DNA of 64,000 nt from JAJYSO01 sp964451785. Its GTDB lineage: Bacteria; Bacteroidota; Bacteroidia; Flavobacteriales; Flavobacteriaceae. The notes below the pieces were generated by a model. It was not told the origin of the DNA. It saw only the letters and a list, made by a program, of their open reading frames with translations, and made no database searches. The DNA lies in contig CAYVJG010000003.1 in the NCBI GenBank assembly GCA_964451785.1, positions 49,567 to 113,566 of the forward strand. Reading direction: 5' to 3'. Positions 34,465 through 42,726 of the stretch are shown here, piece by piece. Position numbers and translations under genes: made by a program. The first letter of the stretch is position 1. Every line of letters starts with the position of its first letter.

Positions 34465-35775
34465 ATGAGCCAAAAAAATAATTACCGCACAGCTTTTACT
34501 TTTTTGACAATTCTCTTTTTTCTGTGGGGATTTATCACCGTTCTTGTCGATTCGTTGATTCCGCGTTTACGCGAAGTTTTTACCTTGACTTATTTTGAAG
34601 CCGGACTCGTCCAATTTTCATTTTTTGGTGCCTATTTCCTGATTTCTATTCCCGCCGGATACATTTTGTCTAAAATAGGCTATAAAAGAGGTATTCTCTT
34701 AGGCTTAGCTACAATGGCTTTAGGCTGTCTGTTGTTTTATCCGGCGGCGAGTTTTAAGATTTTTTGGATCTTTCTGCTAGCTTGTTTTGTGTTGGCTGCA
34801 GGAATCACCGTACTGCAAGTTGCAGCAAATCCTTATGTTACTATTTTAGGCCCGGAAAGCTCAGCTTCTAGTCGCCTTAACCTTTCGCAAGCTTTTAATT
34901 CGCTAGGAACCACTATTGCCCCTGTAATTGGTGCGATGTTTATCTTAGGCGATGCTGTCAAATCAGAAGATGAAATTGTGCAATTGAATCACGCAGCTCG
35001 AGAAGCTTATATTGCGGCTGAAGCAGCAGCAGTACAAGTTCCCTTTTTAGGAATAGCCTTGTTTATTGCCGTGATTGCGGCAGTTTTGTTTTTTGTGAAA
35101 TTACCAGTTGTGAATGAATCAGAACCTTCTAATGATTATTCTCGTGTCCTAAAAAATAAAAACTTGTTGCTAGGCGCTTTGGGTATCTTCTTTTATGTCG
35201 GCGCCGAAGTGACACTTGGTAGCTATATGGTCAATTATTTTGTAGATTTAAACTTGGCAGATGTGATTAAAGATACGCCATTTATGACTACAATTGCTGG
35301 ATGGTTATTGAGTGATGGCTTTTCAGGAGCGTCTAATATGGCTATCGTGGGCGTGTTTGTTTCTTTTTATTGGACAGGTGCTATGGTAGGACGATTTGTA
35401 GGCTCTTACCTCACCAAAGTTTTTGCTCCTGCAAAAGTGTTGATTTTCTTTGCTATCAGCGCTATCGCTTTACTCTTGATATCTGTGGGCTCTTTTGGAC
35501 TGTTAGCCATGTGGACCATCTTAGCCGTAGGGCTGTTTAACTCTATCATGTTCCCAACTATTTTTAGTTTGGCACTCGATGGTTTAGGCGATGATAAACC
35601 ACAGGGTTCAGGCGTGTTGTGTACTATGATTGCCGGTGGTGCAATAGTGCCGCCTCTGTTTGGATTACTAACCGATTCATTTGATTTTAGAATTGCACTT
35701 ATCCTCGTGATGGGCTGTTATTTATACATTATGTTTTACGGGCTTAGAAATCGTAAAAAAATGGTGCAGGCATAA
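34465..35775 (+). CDS. Sugar MFS permease, FucP/GluP-like
   Basis: Inner-membrane proton-coupled sugar symporter. 436 residues from ATG 34465 (MSQKNNYRTAFTFLTILFFLWGFITVLVDSLIPRL), the characteristic FucP/GluP opening; an upstream in-frame start at 34435 adds ten residues. About twelve hydrophobic segments; LQVAANPYVTILGPESSASSRLNLSQAFNSLGTTIAPVIGA is the FucP family block. The GH92 gene 126 bp downstream, on the same strand, points to mannose or another glycan-derived sugar as substrate, which is inference. Confidence 0.9.
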   Translation: MSQKNNYRTAFTFLTILFFLWGFITVLVDSLIPRLREVFTLTYFEAGLVQFSFFGAYFLISIPAGYILSKIGYKRGILLGLATMALGCLLFYPAASFKIFWIFLLACFVLAAGITVLQVAANPYVTILGPESSASSRLNLSQAFNSLGTTIAPVIGAMFILGDAVKSEDEIVQLNHAAREAYIAAEAAAVQVPFLGIALFIAVIAAVLFFVKLPVVNESEPSNDYSRVLKNKNLLLGALGIFFYVGAEVTLGSYMVNYFVDLNLADVIKDTPFMTTIAGWLLSDGFSGASNMAIVGVFVSFYWTGAMVGRFVGSYLTKVFAPAKVLIFFAISAIALLLISVGSFGLLAMWTILAVGLFNSIMFPTIFSLALDGLGDDKPQGSGVLCTMIAGGAIVPPLFGLLTDSFDFRIALILVMGCYLYIMFYGLRNRKKMVQA

Positions 35776-35901
35776 TTCGATTTCCTTGAAAAACGAATAA
35801 AAATGGGTTTTTAGAAAGCTTACAAACAGAAGGATTAATCCATAGTTGAAAGCACTGGAAAGCTTAAAAAATAATATTAAATTCGAGCTAAAACGAAATA
35901 G

Positions 35902-38148
35902 ATGAAAATTTTAAAACGAATAAGTTTAGGCTTGTGTGTTACAGCAGGAGTTTTTTGTACTTCTGTACAAGCACAAAGCGATTTGACACAATATGTAAAT
36001 CCACTAATTGGTACCGGTGGTCACGGTCATACTTACCCAGGAGCAGCTTTGCCTTTTGGAATGATTCAACTCAGCCCTGATAACGGACGCGGCGACTGGG
36101 ATTGGGTGAGTGGTTATCATTATTCATCTGATTATATCAACGGATTTAGTCACCTGCATTTATCAGGAACCGGAATTGGTGATTGGCTAGACATCGCTGT
36201 GATGCCTATTTTGGCACCAGTGTATAAAAATCAAGTCGATACGCGCACATTTTATCATCACGCTAATGAAAAGGCTGTACCAGGATTGTATAAAGTGAAA
36301 TTAGATAATGGCATTCAAGCTGCTTTAACTGTTACAGAACACGTAGGTATGCACCGTTATACCTTCCCTGATTCAGTACAGCAACCTACGATTCGTTTAG
36401 ATTTACATCACGCTTATAACTGGGATCAACCTACAGCTACTGAATTAATTGTTTTAAATGATTCAACGCTTATCGGAAAACGCATTTCAAAAGGCTGGGC
36501 ACATCGTCAACAGGTTTATTTCGCTTTGCGCACTTCAAAACCCTTTTCAGAAATTTTACTCAACGGAAAAGCTACCGATAAAAAAGAAATTAAATCTGCT
36601 AAAAAAGAATTAGGTGTTAATGCGCAATTGATTTTTGATAACACTTCAACAGTGCTACTTAAGGTAGCTTTATCAACAACAAACACCGATAAAGCATTGG
36701 CAGCTTTGCAAGAAATTCCTAATTGGAATTTTAACGCCGTTGCTCAAGCAGCTGATGCAGTATGGGAAAAAGAATTGGCTAAAATTAAAGTAGAAACAGA
36801 AGATGAGGATTTAAAAACAGTGTTCTATTCAGCGCTTTATCACACGGCTTTATCGCCTACATTATATTCTGATGCCGATGGAAGCTACGGAAATTACAAA
36901 GGTGAAATCAAACAAATGCCTGAAGGCCAACAACGCTACACCTTATATTCGTTATGGGATACATTTAGAGCCGAAAATCCGTTGTTAACCATCACACAAC
37001 CCGATCGCTACTTGTCAATTTTAAATAGTATGTTAGCTTTCTATGACAACCACGGACTCTTGCCGGTTTGGGGATTGAGCACTAATGAAACAAATACAAT
37101 GACCGGTTATCACGCTATTCCGGTGTTAGCCGATGCGATTTTAAAAGACATTCCCGGATTAGATCAAGAAAAAGCTTATAAAGCTATGCTGGCAAGTGCT
37201 TTTCAAAAAACGCGTTCGGTGCCGGCTTATATTAAGTATGGATATGTGCCGCAAGATGTTGCCGGGGGAAGTGTGACAAAAACTCTAGAATATGCCTTTG
37301 ACGATTACGCCATTTCATTAGTGGCTAAAAAATTAGGACATATGGACGATTATGAATTGTTTACTAAGCGCGCCAAAAATTATCAACATATGTTTGATCC
37401 TGAAACAGGTTTTATGCGTGCTAAATATAAGAATGGAGAATTTGTCACTCCTTTTGATCCATTTTATTCAGAACACAACTTTGACAAAAGTCAATATATT
37501 GAAGGAACGGCTTGGCAATATGCCTTTTTTGTGCCGCATGATATTCGCGGCCTAGCAGATTTGTTCCCTCATAAAGATGGATTACTCGACAAGTTAGATG
37601 CCTTATTTGTGGCGCCTTCTATTATGCGCGGTGAAAATACATCACCTGATGCTAGTGGATTTATCGGTCAATATGCACATGGCAATGAACCGAGTCATCA
37701 CATTGCTTATATGTATGCTTACTTAGGGGAGCATTGGAAAACCGAACAACGCGTACGTCAAATTATCACCACAATGTATCGCAATTCACCTGATGGTTAT
37801 GCGGGTAATGAAGATGCCGGGCAAATGAGCGCCTGGGCCGTATGGTCAATTATGGGCTTATATCCGGTAGATCCGGTGAGTGGACAATATGTGATCGGTA
37901 GCCCGTCAATTGATCAAGCTGCAGTGACCATGCCTAGTGGAAAAGTATTTACAATTAAAGTCAATAACAATTCACAACGCAACATTTACATTCAATCGGT
38001 GAAGTGGAACGGTCAACCTTATCAAAAGGTGTATATCACTCACCAGATGATGCAAAAAGGCGGTACTTTAGAATTTGAAATGGGCGCGACACCGAATAAA
38101 AAATACGGTAAAAAACGCGACACTTGGCCAACGTCTATGGAAAATTAA
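35902..38148 (+). CDS. GH92 alpha-mannosidase
   Basis: Calcium-dependent exo-alpha-mannosidase, typically alpha-1,2, acting on N-glycans or mannans. 748 residues with signal peptide (LGLCVTAGVFCTSVQAQ). GH92 blocks: VNPLIGTGGHGHTYPGAALPFGMIQLSPD, GDWDWVSGYHYSSDYINGFSHLHLSGTGIGDW, YTLYSLWDTFRAENPLLTI, LPVWGLSTNETNTMTGYHAIPVLADA, YIEGTAWQYAFFVPHDI and GNEPSHHIAYMY then AGNEDAGQMSAWAVWS. No lipobox, so periplasmic or exported. Pairs with the upstream MFS permease: trimming outside, uptake inside. No SusC/SusD pair is nearby, so this is not a full polysaccharide utilisation locus in this window. Confidence 0.93.
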   Translation: MKILKRISLGLCVTAGVFCTSVQAQSDLTQYVNPLIGTGGHGHTYPGAALPFGMIQLSPDNGRGDWDWVSGYHYSSDYINGFSHLHLSGTGIGDWLDIAVMPILAPVYKNQVDTRTFYHHANEKAVPGLYKVKLDNGIQAALTVTEHVGMHRYTFPDSVQQPTIRLDLHHAYNWDQPTATELIVLNDSTLIGKRISKGWAHRQQVYFALRTSKPFSEILLNGKATDKKEIKSAKKELGVNAQLIFDNTSTVLLKVALSTTNTDKALAALQEIPNWNFNAVAQAADAVWEKELAKIKVETEDEDLKTVFYSALYHTALSPTLYSDADGSYGNYKGEIKQMPEGQQRYTLYSLWDTFRAENPLLTITQPDRYLSILNSMLAFYDNHGLLPVWGLSTNETNTMTGYHAIPVLADAILKDIPGLDQEKAYKAMLASAFQKTRSVPAYIKYGYVPQDVAGGSVTKTLEYAFDDYAISLVAKKLGHMDDYELFTKRAKNYQHMFDPETGFMRAKYKNGEFVTPFDPFYSEHNFDKSQYIEGTAWQYAFFVPHDIRGLADLFPHKDGLLDKLDALFVAPSIMRGENTSPDASGFIGQYAHGNEPSHHIAYMYAYLGEHWKTEQRVRQIITTMYRNSPDGYAGNEDAGQMSAWAVWSIMGLYPVDPVSGQYVIGSPSIDQAAVTMPSGKVFTIKVNNNSQRNIYIQSVKWNGQPYQKVYITHQMMQKGGTLEFEMGATPNKKYGKKRDTWPTSMEN

Positions 38149-38175
38149 ACAGGCGAAAAAACCTCTTCTAATAAT

Positions 38176-38214
38176 AAAAGCCTTCAATACAACTGTGTTA
38201 TCGAAGGCTTTTTT
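38176..38214. terminator. Terminator between GH92 and the purE remnant
   Basis: Stem AAAAGCCTTC (38177-38186) with GAAGGCTTTT (38203-38212), then TT. It serves GH92 and was presumably the original convergent terminator of purE. Confidence 0.75.
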
Positions 38215-38235
38215 AATGTTTATAAAGAAGGAGGG

Positions 38236-38436
38236 TTAGTGCATTGTTTTTACTTCCTCAGCGCCTTTAATCACTTTAGCTTTGAGGTTTTCTTTAAAGG
38301 CAACAATGCGCTTGCGGATATCTTCGTCAGAAGCGCCTAAGATTTGCGCGGCTAAAATCCCGGCGTTTTTGGCGCCGTCAAGGGCTACAGTGGCCACAGG
38401 AACCCCGCCCGGCATTTGTAAGATGGATAACACAGA
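38236..38436 (-). pseudogene. Displaced 3' end of purE (200-bp duplicate)
   Basis: Positions 38237-38436 match the 3' end of the intact purE (42215-42414) at 197 of 200 bases. The three differences all lie within the 5'-most ~20 bp of the fragment and all are synonymous; the stop codon also differs (TAA here, TAG there). Similarity ends abruptly at 38436 in the middle of the gene. The fragment has no start of its own. It looks like one boundary of an inserted cassette. Confidence 0.9.
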
Positions 38437-38563
38437 GAAAATGCAAAGATTTATTAGAGAAGAACACAGCACCTAAAACACAATGTGACAATACTTTTAC
38501 TGCTATTACTAAATTAAATTTCAGTAAGTAATATGTTATTTTTTTAACTAAAACATCTTTTTT

Positions 38564-41143
38564 ATGGTGTTTTGGTTTTGTTTTTTAACTTATAATGTGG
38601 TTTTTGTAAATGTTTTAATATATTTGAAGAAACTAAAATTAAATGATAATGAAACAAAATTACACACCACGGTCAACACACCACGGTCAACACACCACGG
38701 TCAACACACCAATTTTAAACTACTCTTAGTAGTGGTTATACTAATGTGTGGCATAACCAATCTTTTTGGACAAACTCTTCCTATATGTGGGTTTAACCAA
38801 ACTTCTTCTAATAGTACTAGTTATTCAGGAAATTACGATCCTGATTACTTAGACAACTTTGAAGACATTACTTTTGGAATTTATTTTTGGGGGATTAAAA
38901 CTTCTACAGAGCAAAAGTCTGTAACTCCTGCGCGTATAGATAGCGTGATGAAAGAGCTAAACAAAGCCTTTAAACCCTTTAATGTTTGCTTTGTGCTTCG
39001 TGGGTTTTCTTACATCGAAGGAAATGATGATCTATTTCAAAACGGTACTCCTGGTGAGATACTAAATTATGCTTCAAATCATAATTTTGTTAAAGAAAAC
39101 AGTATTAATTGTTTTTTGCCTTATACATTTGGCGGATGGGCTGCAAATGCATCTGGAACACAAATAGGAGGCAGTGTGCTTATTAGGACCCATTATGCAC
39201 ATTATGGCGATACTACATTGCCTAAAATTGTAGCACATGAAATGGGGCATTTATTTAGTTTACGCCACTGTCATGGTATATTAAATCAAGGTAACGGAGT
39301 TGTAGAAGAACATGTGACTAGAGATGCTTCTGCACCTAATTACAATGCGTTGTCAGCGGGTGATGATGTGCATGACACTCCGGCTATACCTGATTTTTGG
39401 GATCCGGCATTTGGATATTGGGAAGGGCCCAATCATAGTATGACAATACTAGATACTACCAATTGCACTTTTGATTCGGCGGATTATAATTTTGTAGATG
39501 AAGAGGGAACACCTTTGCAAATAACCACCTATGATGTGCAAAATTATATGACTTATGCCGCATTGAGGTGTAAAGACCATTTTACACCGGGGCAAGGCAT
39601 ACGTATGCGTGAATATATCGCTCAAAACAGCACTATAATTTCGCCTTGGCTTCTGAATGATGCTACTACAGACTTATATGTCCAAGATTTTTCGGGAGAT
39701 TATGGTGAAGAGCCGGACACTATGACTAATAGACTTTGGGAAAGTCCGGCAATATGGGTGAGACATCAGCAAGATGGGGGGCTTACAGGACAAAATCCTC
39801 AATATATGCCTGATATTCCTAACTATATCTATGTTAGAGTACATAATCGCGGTTGTGATACAACATCAGCTAATGCTCAGCTGCGTTTGTTTTGGACAAA
39901 AGCCTCTGTGAGCTTGGCTTGGCCATATAACTGGGTAGGAAATCATTTTCCTAATAATGGACCTTTAATGGGAGATGTTGTGGGAACTATAAGTATTCCC
40001 CCAGTTGCTCCGGGAGAAAGTGTCGTATTAAGCATGCCTTGGCTGGTGCCTAATCCTTCAGATTATGCCCCGATTAATAGCAATCCATGGCATTTTTGTT
40101 TATTAGCCAAAGTGATTTCTTCTAATGATCAGATTACTCCGTTACCTGCCGGAAGTACTTCTTTAGTAGATTTTGTAGCTATGAACAACAATGTCGCTTG
40201 GAAAAATTTAACAGTTGTAAACTTAGATCCTAATACGTTAGGAAAACCTATTGGAGGAGCTATAGCTGTAGGCAATCCATTAAATCATCAGGAAATGTTT
40301 AACCTTAAATTTTCGACGGGTATAACAGATAGTGGCACCAGCCTTTTTAAAGAAGCTGAAATTGGTGTAACGGTTGATGATGTTATATGGCAAGCTTGGT
40401 TGCGAGGAGGGCAGAAAAGTCATAATTTGAGAGCTGAAGATCATAAGTTTATACTGATAGAGCCAGAAGCAATGTTAGAGAATTTGATATTCGCACCTAA
40501 AGAAGTAGGCGTGGCAAATGTTGAATTTAATTTTTTAACCGAAAAAGTAACCAATCAAGATCGTTTTGTGTTTACAGTTGTTCAAGAACTTTCGGCTTCT
40601 AATACTGTGTTTGGGGGAGAAACTTATGTGGTTAATAAATCTCCTCGACCATTATTTTTTGCCCAAGTACAAGGAGATTTAAAAGTAGATAAAGGTGAAA
40701 ATTTGGTACTTAATGCGCAGAGCATAAATGAACCTGCATTGTACAATTGGTATGATAGTTTAGGAAATTTAGTATATCAAGGTGCTGATTTTTCAACTTC
40801 AATTCAAATAGGAGAAAAATACAAGCTGGAAGTTATAGCATTATCAGACGGGTTTAAAGATTATAAAACAGTAAAATTGAGCTATAAACCTAATCGCATT
40901 GAAACGATATCACCTAACCCTACAGCAGGTCAGATTTTTGTAACCTATCAAATTAATGAAGGAAATAATGCTTATTTAGCAATTGTTCCTGTTGCAGGAG
41001 GAGCTGTCTCTAACAACTATATTCTAAATTTACAAGAACATAGTACGCCTTTAGATTTACAATTACTGCCCCGAGGAGCATATATCGTAACTCTGATAGT
41101 TGATGGAACCATAGAAGATACCAAAACCATAGTTAAACAATAA
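38564..41143 (+). CDS. Secreted M43-like zinc metalloprotease with T9SS sorting domain; start region contains a 14-bp tandem repeat
   Basis: Signal-like segment NFKLLLVVVILMCGITNLFGQ, then a pappalysin-type (M43) metalloprotease: zinc motif HEMGHLFSLRH (His225-Glu226 if counted from ATG 38564; the usual Gly at position eight of the motif is Ser) and a Met-turn NYMTYAALRCKDHFTPGQGIRM. Beta-rich middle domains follow, then a T9SS type A sorting domain (ETISPNPTAGQIFVTYQI ... YIVTLIVDGTIEDTKTIVKQ). The only in-frame ATG that keeps the signal segment is 38564, but this gives an odd ~50-residue lead and lies upstream of the promoter box at 38619. The better-placed ATGs, 38643 and 38649 (MKQN...), are out of frame because of three and a half 14-bp repeats at 38663-38711 and stop at 38727; loss of one repeat would restore the frame. 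The start is therefore uncertain. Confidence 0.8.
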   Translation: MVFWFCFLTYNVVFVNVLIYLKKLKLNDNETKLHTTVNTPRSTHHGQHTNFKLLLVVVILMCGITNLFGQTLPICGFNQTSSNSTSYSGNYDPDYLDNFEDITFGIYFWGIKTSTEQKSVTPARIDSVMKELNKAFKPFNVCFVLRGFSYIEGNDDLFQNGTPGEILNYASNHNFVKENSINCFLPYTFGGWAANASGTQIGGSVLIRTHYAHYGDTTLPKIVAHEMGHLFSLRHCHGILNQGNGVVEEHVTRDASAPNYNALSAGDDVHDTPAIPDFWDPAFGYWEGPNHSMTILDTTNCTFDSADYNFVDEEGTPLQITTYDVQNYMTYAALRCKDHFTPGQGIRMREYIAQNSTIISPWLLNDATTDLYVQDFSGDYGEEPDTMTNRLWESPAIWVRHQQDGGLTGQNPQYMPDIPNYIYVRVHNRGCDTTSANAQLRLFWTKASVSLAWPYNWVGNHFPNNGPLMGDVVGTISIPPVAPGESVVLSMPWLVPNPSDYAPINSNPWHFCLLAKVISSNDQITPLPAGSTSLVDFVAMNNNVAWKNLTVVNLDPNTLGKPIGGAIAVGNPLNHQEMFNLKFSTGITDSGTSLFKEAEIGVTVDDVIWQAWLRGGQKSHNLRAEDHKFILIEPEAMLENLIFAPKEVGVANVEFNFLTEKVTNQDRFVFTVVQELSASNTVFGGETYVVNKSPRPLFFAQVQGDLKVDKGENLVLNAQSINEPALYNWYDSLGNLVYQGADFSTSIQIGEKYKLEVIALSDGFKDYKTVKLSYKPNRIETISPNPTAGQIFVTYQINEGNNAYLAIVPVAGGAVSNNYILNLQEHSTPLDLQLLPRGAYIVTLIVDGTIEDTKTIVKQ
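38619..38626 (+). promoter_or_regulatory. TAnnTTTG promoter of the metalloprotease
   Basis: TATATTTG, 16 nt before ATG 38643 and 22 nt before ATG 38649; it lies downstream of the in-frame ATG 38564, arguing against that start. Confidence 0.55.
38663..38711 (+). repeat. 14-bp tandem repeat (3.5 copies) at the metalloprotease start
   Basis: CACACCACGGTCAA is repeated perfectly at 38663, 38677 and 38691, then a half copy to 38711. Because 14 is not a multiple of 3, each gain or loss changes the reading frame between the promoter-proximal ATGs and the signal peptide. Confidence 0.95.
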
Positions 41144-41153
41144 CCCCAATCTT

Positions 41154-42113
41154 ATGAAACTAACAATACTACCTCTACTGCTGCTGTTCTTTTTAAGCAG
41201 CACAATGACCTTTGCGCAGCAAACCACCGCCATTCCGGACACGTTGTTTGAACAGATTTTAATCGATAAAGGTATAGACTCTGATGCGACAGTAAACGGG
41301 CAGCTCTTAACTAGCGATGCTGAAGCCGTGCACAGTTTGATTATACAGCCGCTTGATGGTGATATTTATTTTGGAGACTTATTAATTTATGACTTGGCAG
41401 GAATAGAAGCCTTTGTCAACTTAGATACTTTGGTAATTAATGGGACACGTATAGAAGAGTTAGATGTATCGACACTGGTTGATTTACGATATTTGGATGT
41501 GTTTAGGAATTCGCTTTCTGATTTAGATGTTTCTCAAAATAAAAAATTAACTTATCTCGATATTACTAGTGTAGGAGAAATTCTACCTACAAATTATATT
41601 GGGAGTATAGATTTGACGCAAAACCCAAACCTAGATACCTTAATGGCCTTTGGAGTAAACGCGATTAATCTAAATACAGGAAGCAATGATGCTACAATGT
41701 ACATATCCATCGGAGTCCCACCTCCGGGACTTTGGAATATTTGTATTAAAGTAGATGACCCACAAGTCGCTCAAAACAATGCCTACCCTTATTCTGAGTG
41801 GGTGATAAATAGTTCTGCATCTACTTATAGTTTTACTGATGACTTAGTCGCATGCAGTTTGGGAGTACCTGCTATAGAGGCCTCTCGTATAAAGTTGTAC
41901 CCCAATCCGGTGGGTAAGCGTTTTTATGTTCAAAATTTGCCCTCGGCGATGCAGATTGAACTCTTTAGTTTGACAGGGCAACGGGTGCAAGTGGCTGAGG
42001 TGAGTCCACAACAAAGGTTTGTCGAGGTCAATGATTTAGCCTCGGGACTCTATGTGTATAAATTGACACAAGATGAAGAAATCGTCAAAACCGGGAAACT
42101 TATAAAGAAATAA
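41154..42113 (+). CDS. Secreted leucine-rich-like protein with T9SS sorting domain
   Basis: 319 residues: signal peptide (LLLLFFLSSTMTFAQ), the flavobacterial internalin-like opening AIPDTLFEQILIDKGIDSDATVNGQLLTSDAEAV, several leucine-rich turns (LDTLVINGTRIEELDVSTLVDLRYLDVF, LSDLDVSQNKKLTYLDI) and a T9SS type A sorting domain (SRIKLYPNPVGKRFYVQNL ... GLYVYKLTQDEEIVKTGKLIKK). Exported by T9SS to the surface or medium; a binding role is plausible but the target is unknown. It starts 10 bp after the metalloprotease stop and so shares its transcript. Confidence 0.85.
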   Translation: MKLTILPLLLLFFLSSTMTFAQQTTAIPDTLFEQILIDKGIDSDATVNGQLLTSDAEAVHSLIIQPLDGDIYFGDLLIYDLAGIEAFVNLDTLVINGTRIEELDVSTLVDLRYLDVFRNSLSDLDVSQNKKLTYLDITSVGEILPTNYIGSIDLTQNPNLDTLMAFGVNAINLNTGSNDATMYISIGVPPPGLWNICIKVDDPQVAQNNAYPYSEWVINSSASTYSFTDDLVACSLGVPAIEASRIKLYPNPVGKRFYVQNLPSAMQIELFSLTGQRVQVAEVSPQQRFVEVNDLASGLYVYKLTQDEEIVKTGKLIKK

Positions 42114-42152
42114 TAACCTTTAATTTTTTTAAGACCTTTAAAATCATTACAT

Positions 42153-42193
42153 AAAAAAGCTTTCAATTCAAACCTGAACTGAAAGCTTTTTTT
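42153..42193. terminator. Convergent terminator between the cassette and purE
   Basis: Stem AAAAAAGCTTTCA (42153-42165) with TGAAAGCTTTTTT (42180-42192), usable from both strands. Confidence 0.85.
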
Positions 42194-42213
42194 GTGTGTG
42201 GTAAAGCGTAAAA

Positions 42214-42705
42214 CTAGTGCATTGTTTTTACTTCCTCAGCGCCTTTAATCACTTTAGCTTTGAGGTTTTCTTTAAAGGCAACAATGCGCTTGCGGATATC
42301 TTCGTCAGAAGCGCCTAAGATTTGCGCGGCTAAAATCCCGGCGTTTTTGGCGCCGTCAAGGGCTACAGTGGCCACAGGAACCCCGCCCGGCATTTGCAAA
42401 ATAGATAACACAGAATCCCAACCGTCAATAGAGTTGCGCGATTTTACAGGAACACCAATCACCGGAAGAGGCGAAACAGAAGCCAACATGCCTGGCAAGT
42501 GCGCTGCGCCACCAGCTCCGGCTATGATTACATTGATACCTCTTTTGTGCGCATTGGTTCCGTAATCCATCAATTTTTCAGGGGTGCGATGTGCTGAGAC
42601 GATATCAACCTCAATCGCAATGCCCAATTCTTTTAAGACATCTATTGCTTGTTGCATGACGGGCAAGTCACTTGTGCTGCCCATAACAATTCCTACTTTA
42701 GCCAT
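42214..42705 (-). CDS. purE: N5-carboxyaminoimidazole ribonucleotide mutase
   Basis: Purine synthesis: rearranges N5-CAIR to CAIR. 163 residues, full length, with VGIVMGSTSDLPVMQQAIDVL, VSAHRTPEKLMDYG (catalytic His), VIIAGAGGAAHLPGMLAS and SILQMPGGVPVATVALDGAKNAGILAAQIL. Its last 200 bp recur at 38237-38436. prfC lies 21 bp upstream on the same strand; no purK is present in the window. Confidence 0.96.
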   Translation of the reverse strand: MAKVGIVMGSTSDLPVMQQAIDVLKELGIAIEVDIVSAHRTPEKLMDYGTNAHKRGINVIIAGAGGAAHLPGMLASVSPLPVIGVPVKSRNSIDGWDSVLSILQMPGGVPVATVALDGAKNAGILAAQILGASDEDIRKRIVAFKENLKAKVIKGAEEVKTMH

Positions 42706-42726
42706 GGTGTTGTGTGTTTTATAAAT

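Noticed and set aside
38236..38472. The purE fragment read as a 78-codon gene.
   Set aside because: The first codons come from unrelated sequence beyond the duplication break; catalytic N-terminal parts of PurE are missing.
38663..38711. The 14-bp tandem repeats as a CRISPR array.
   Set aside because: Units are directly adjacent with no spacers, too short, and no cas genes are present.
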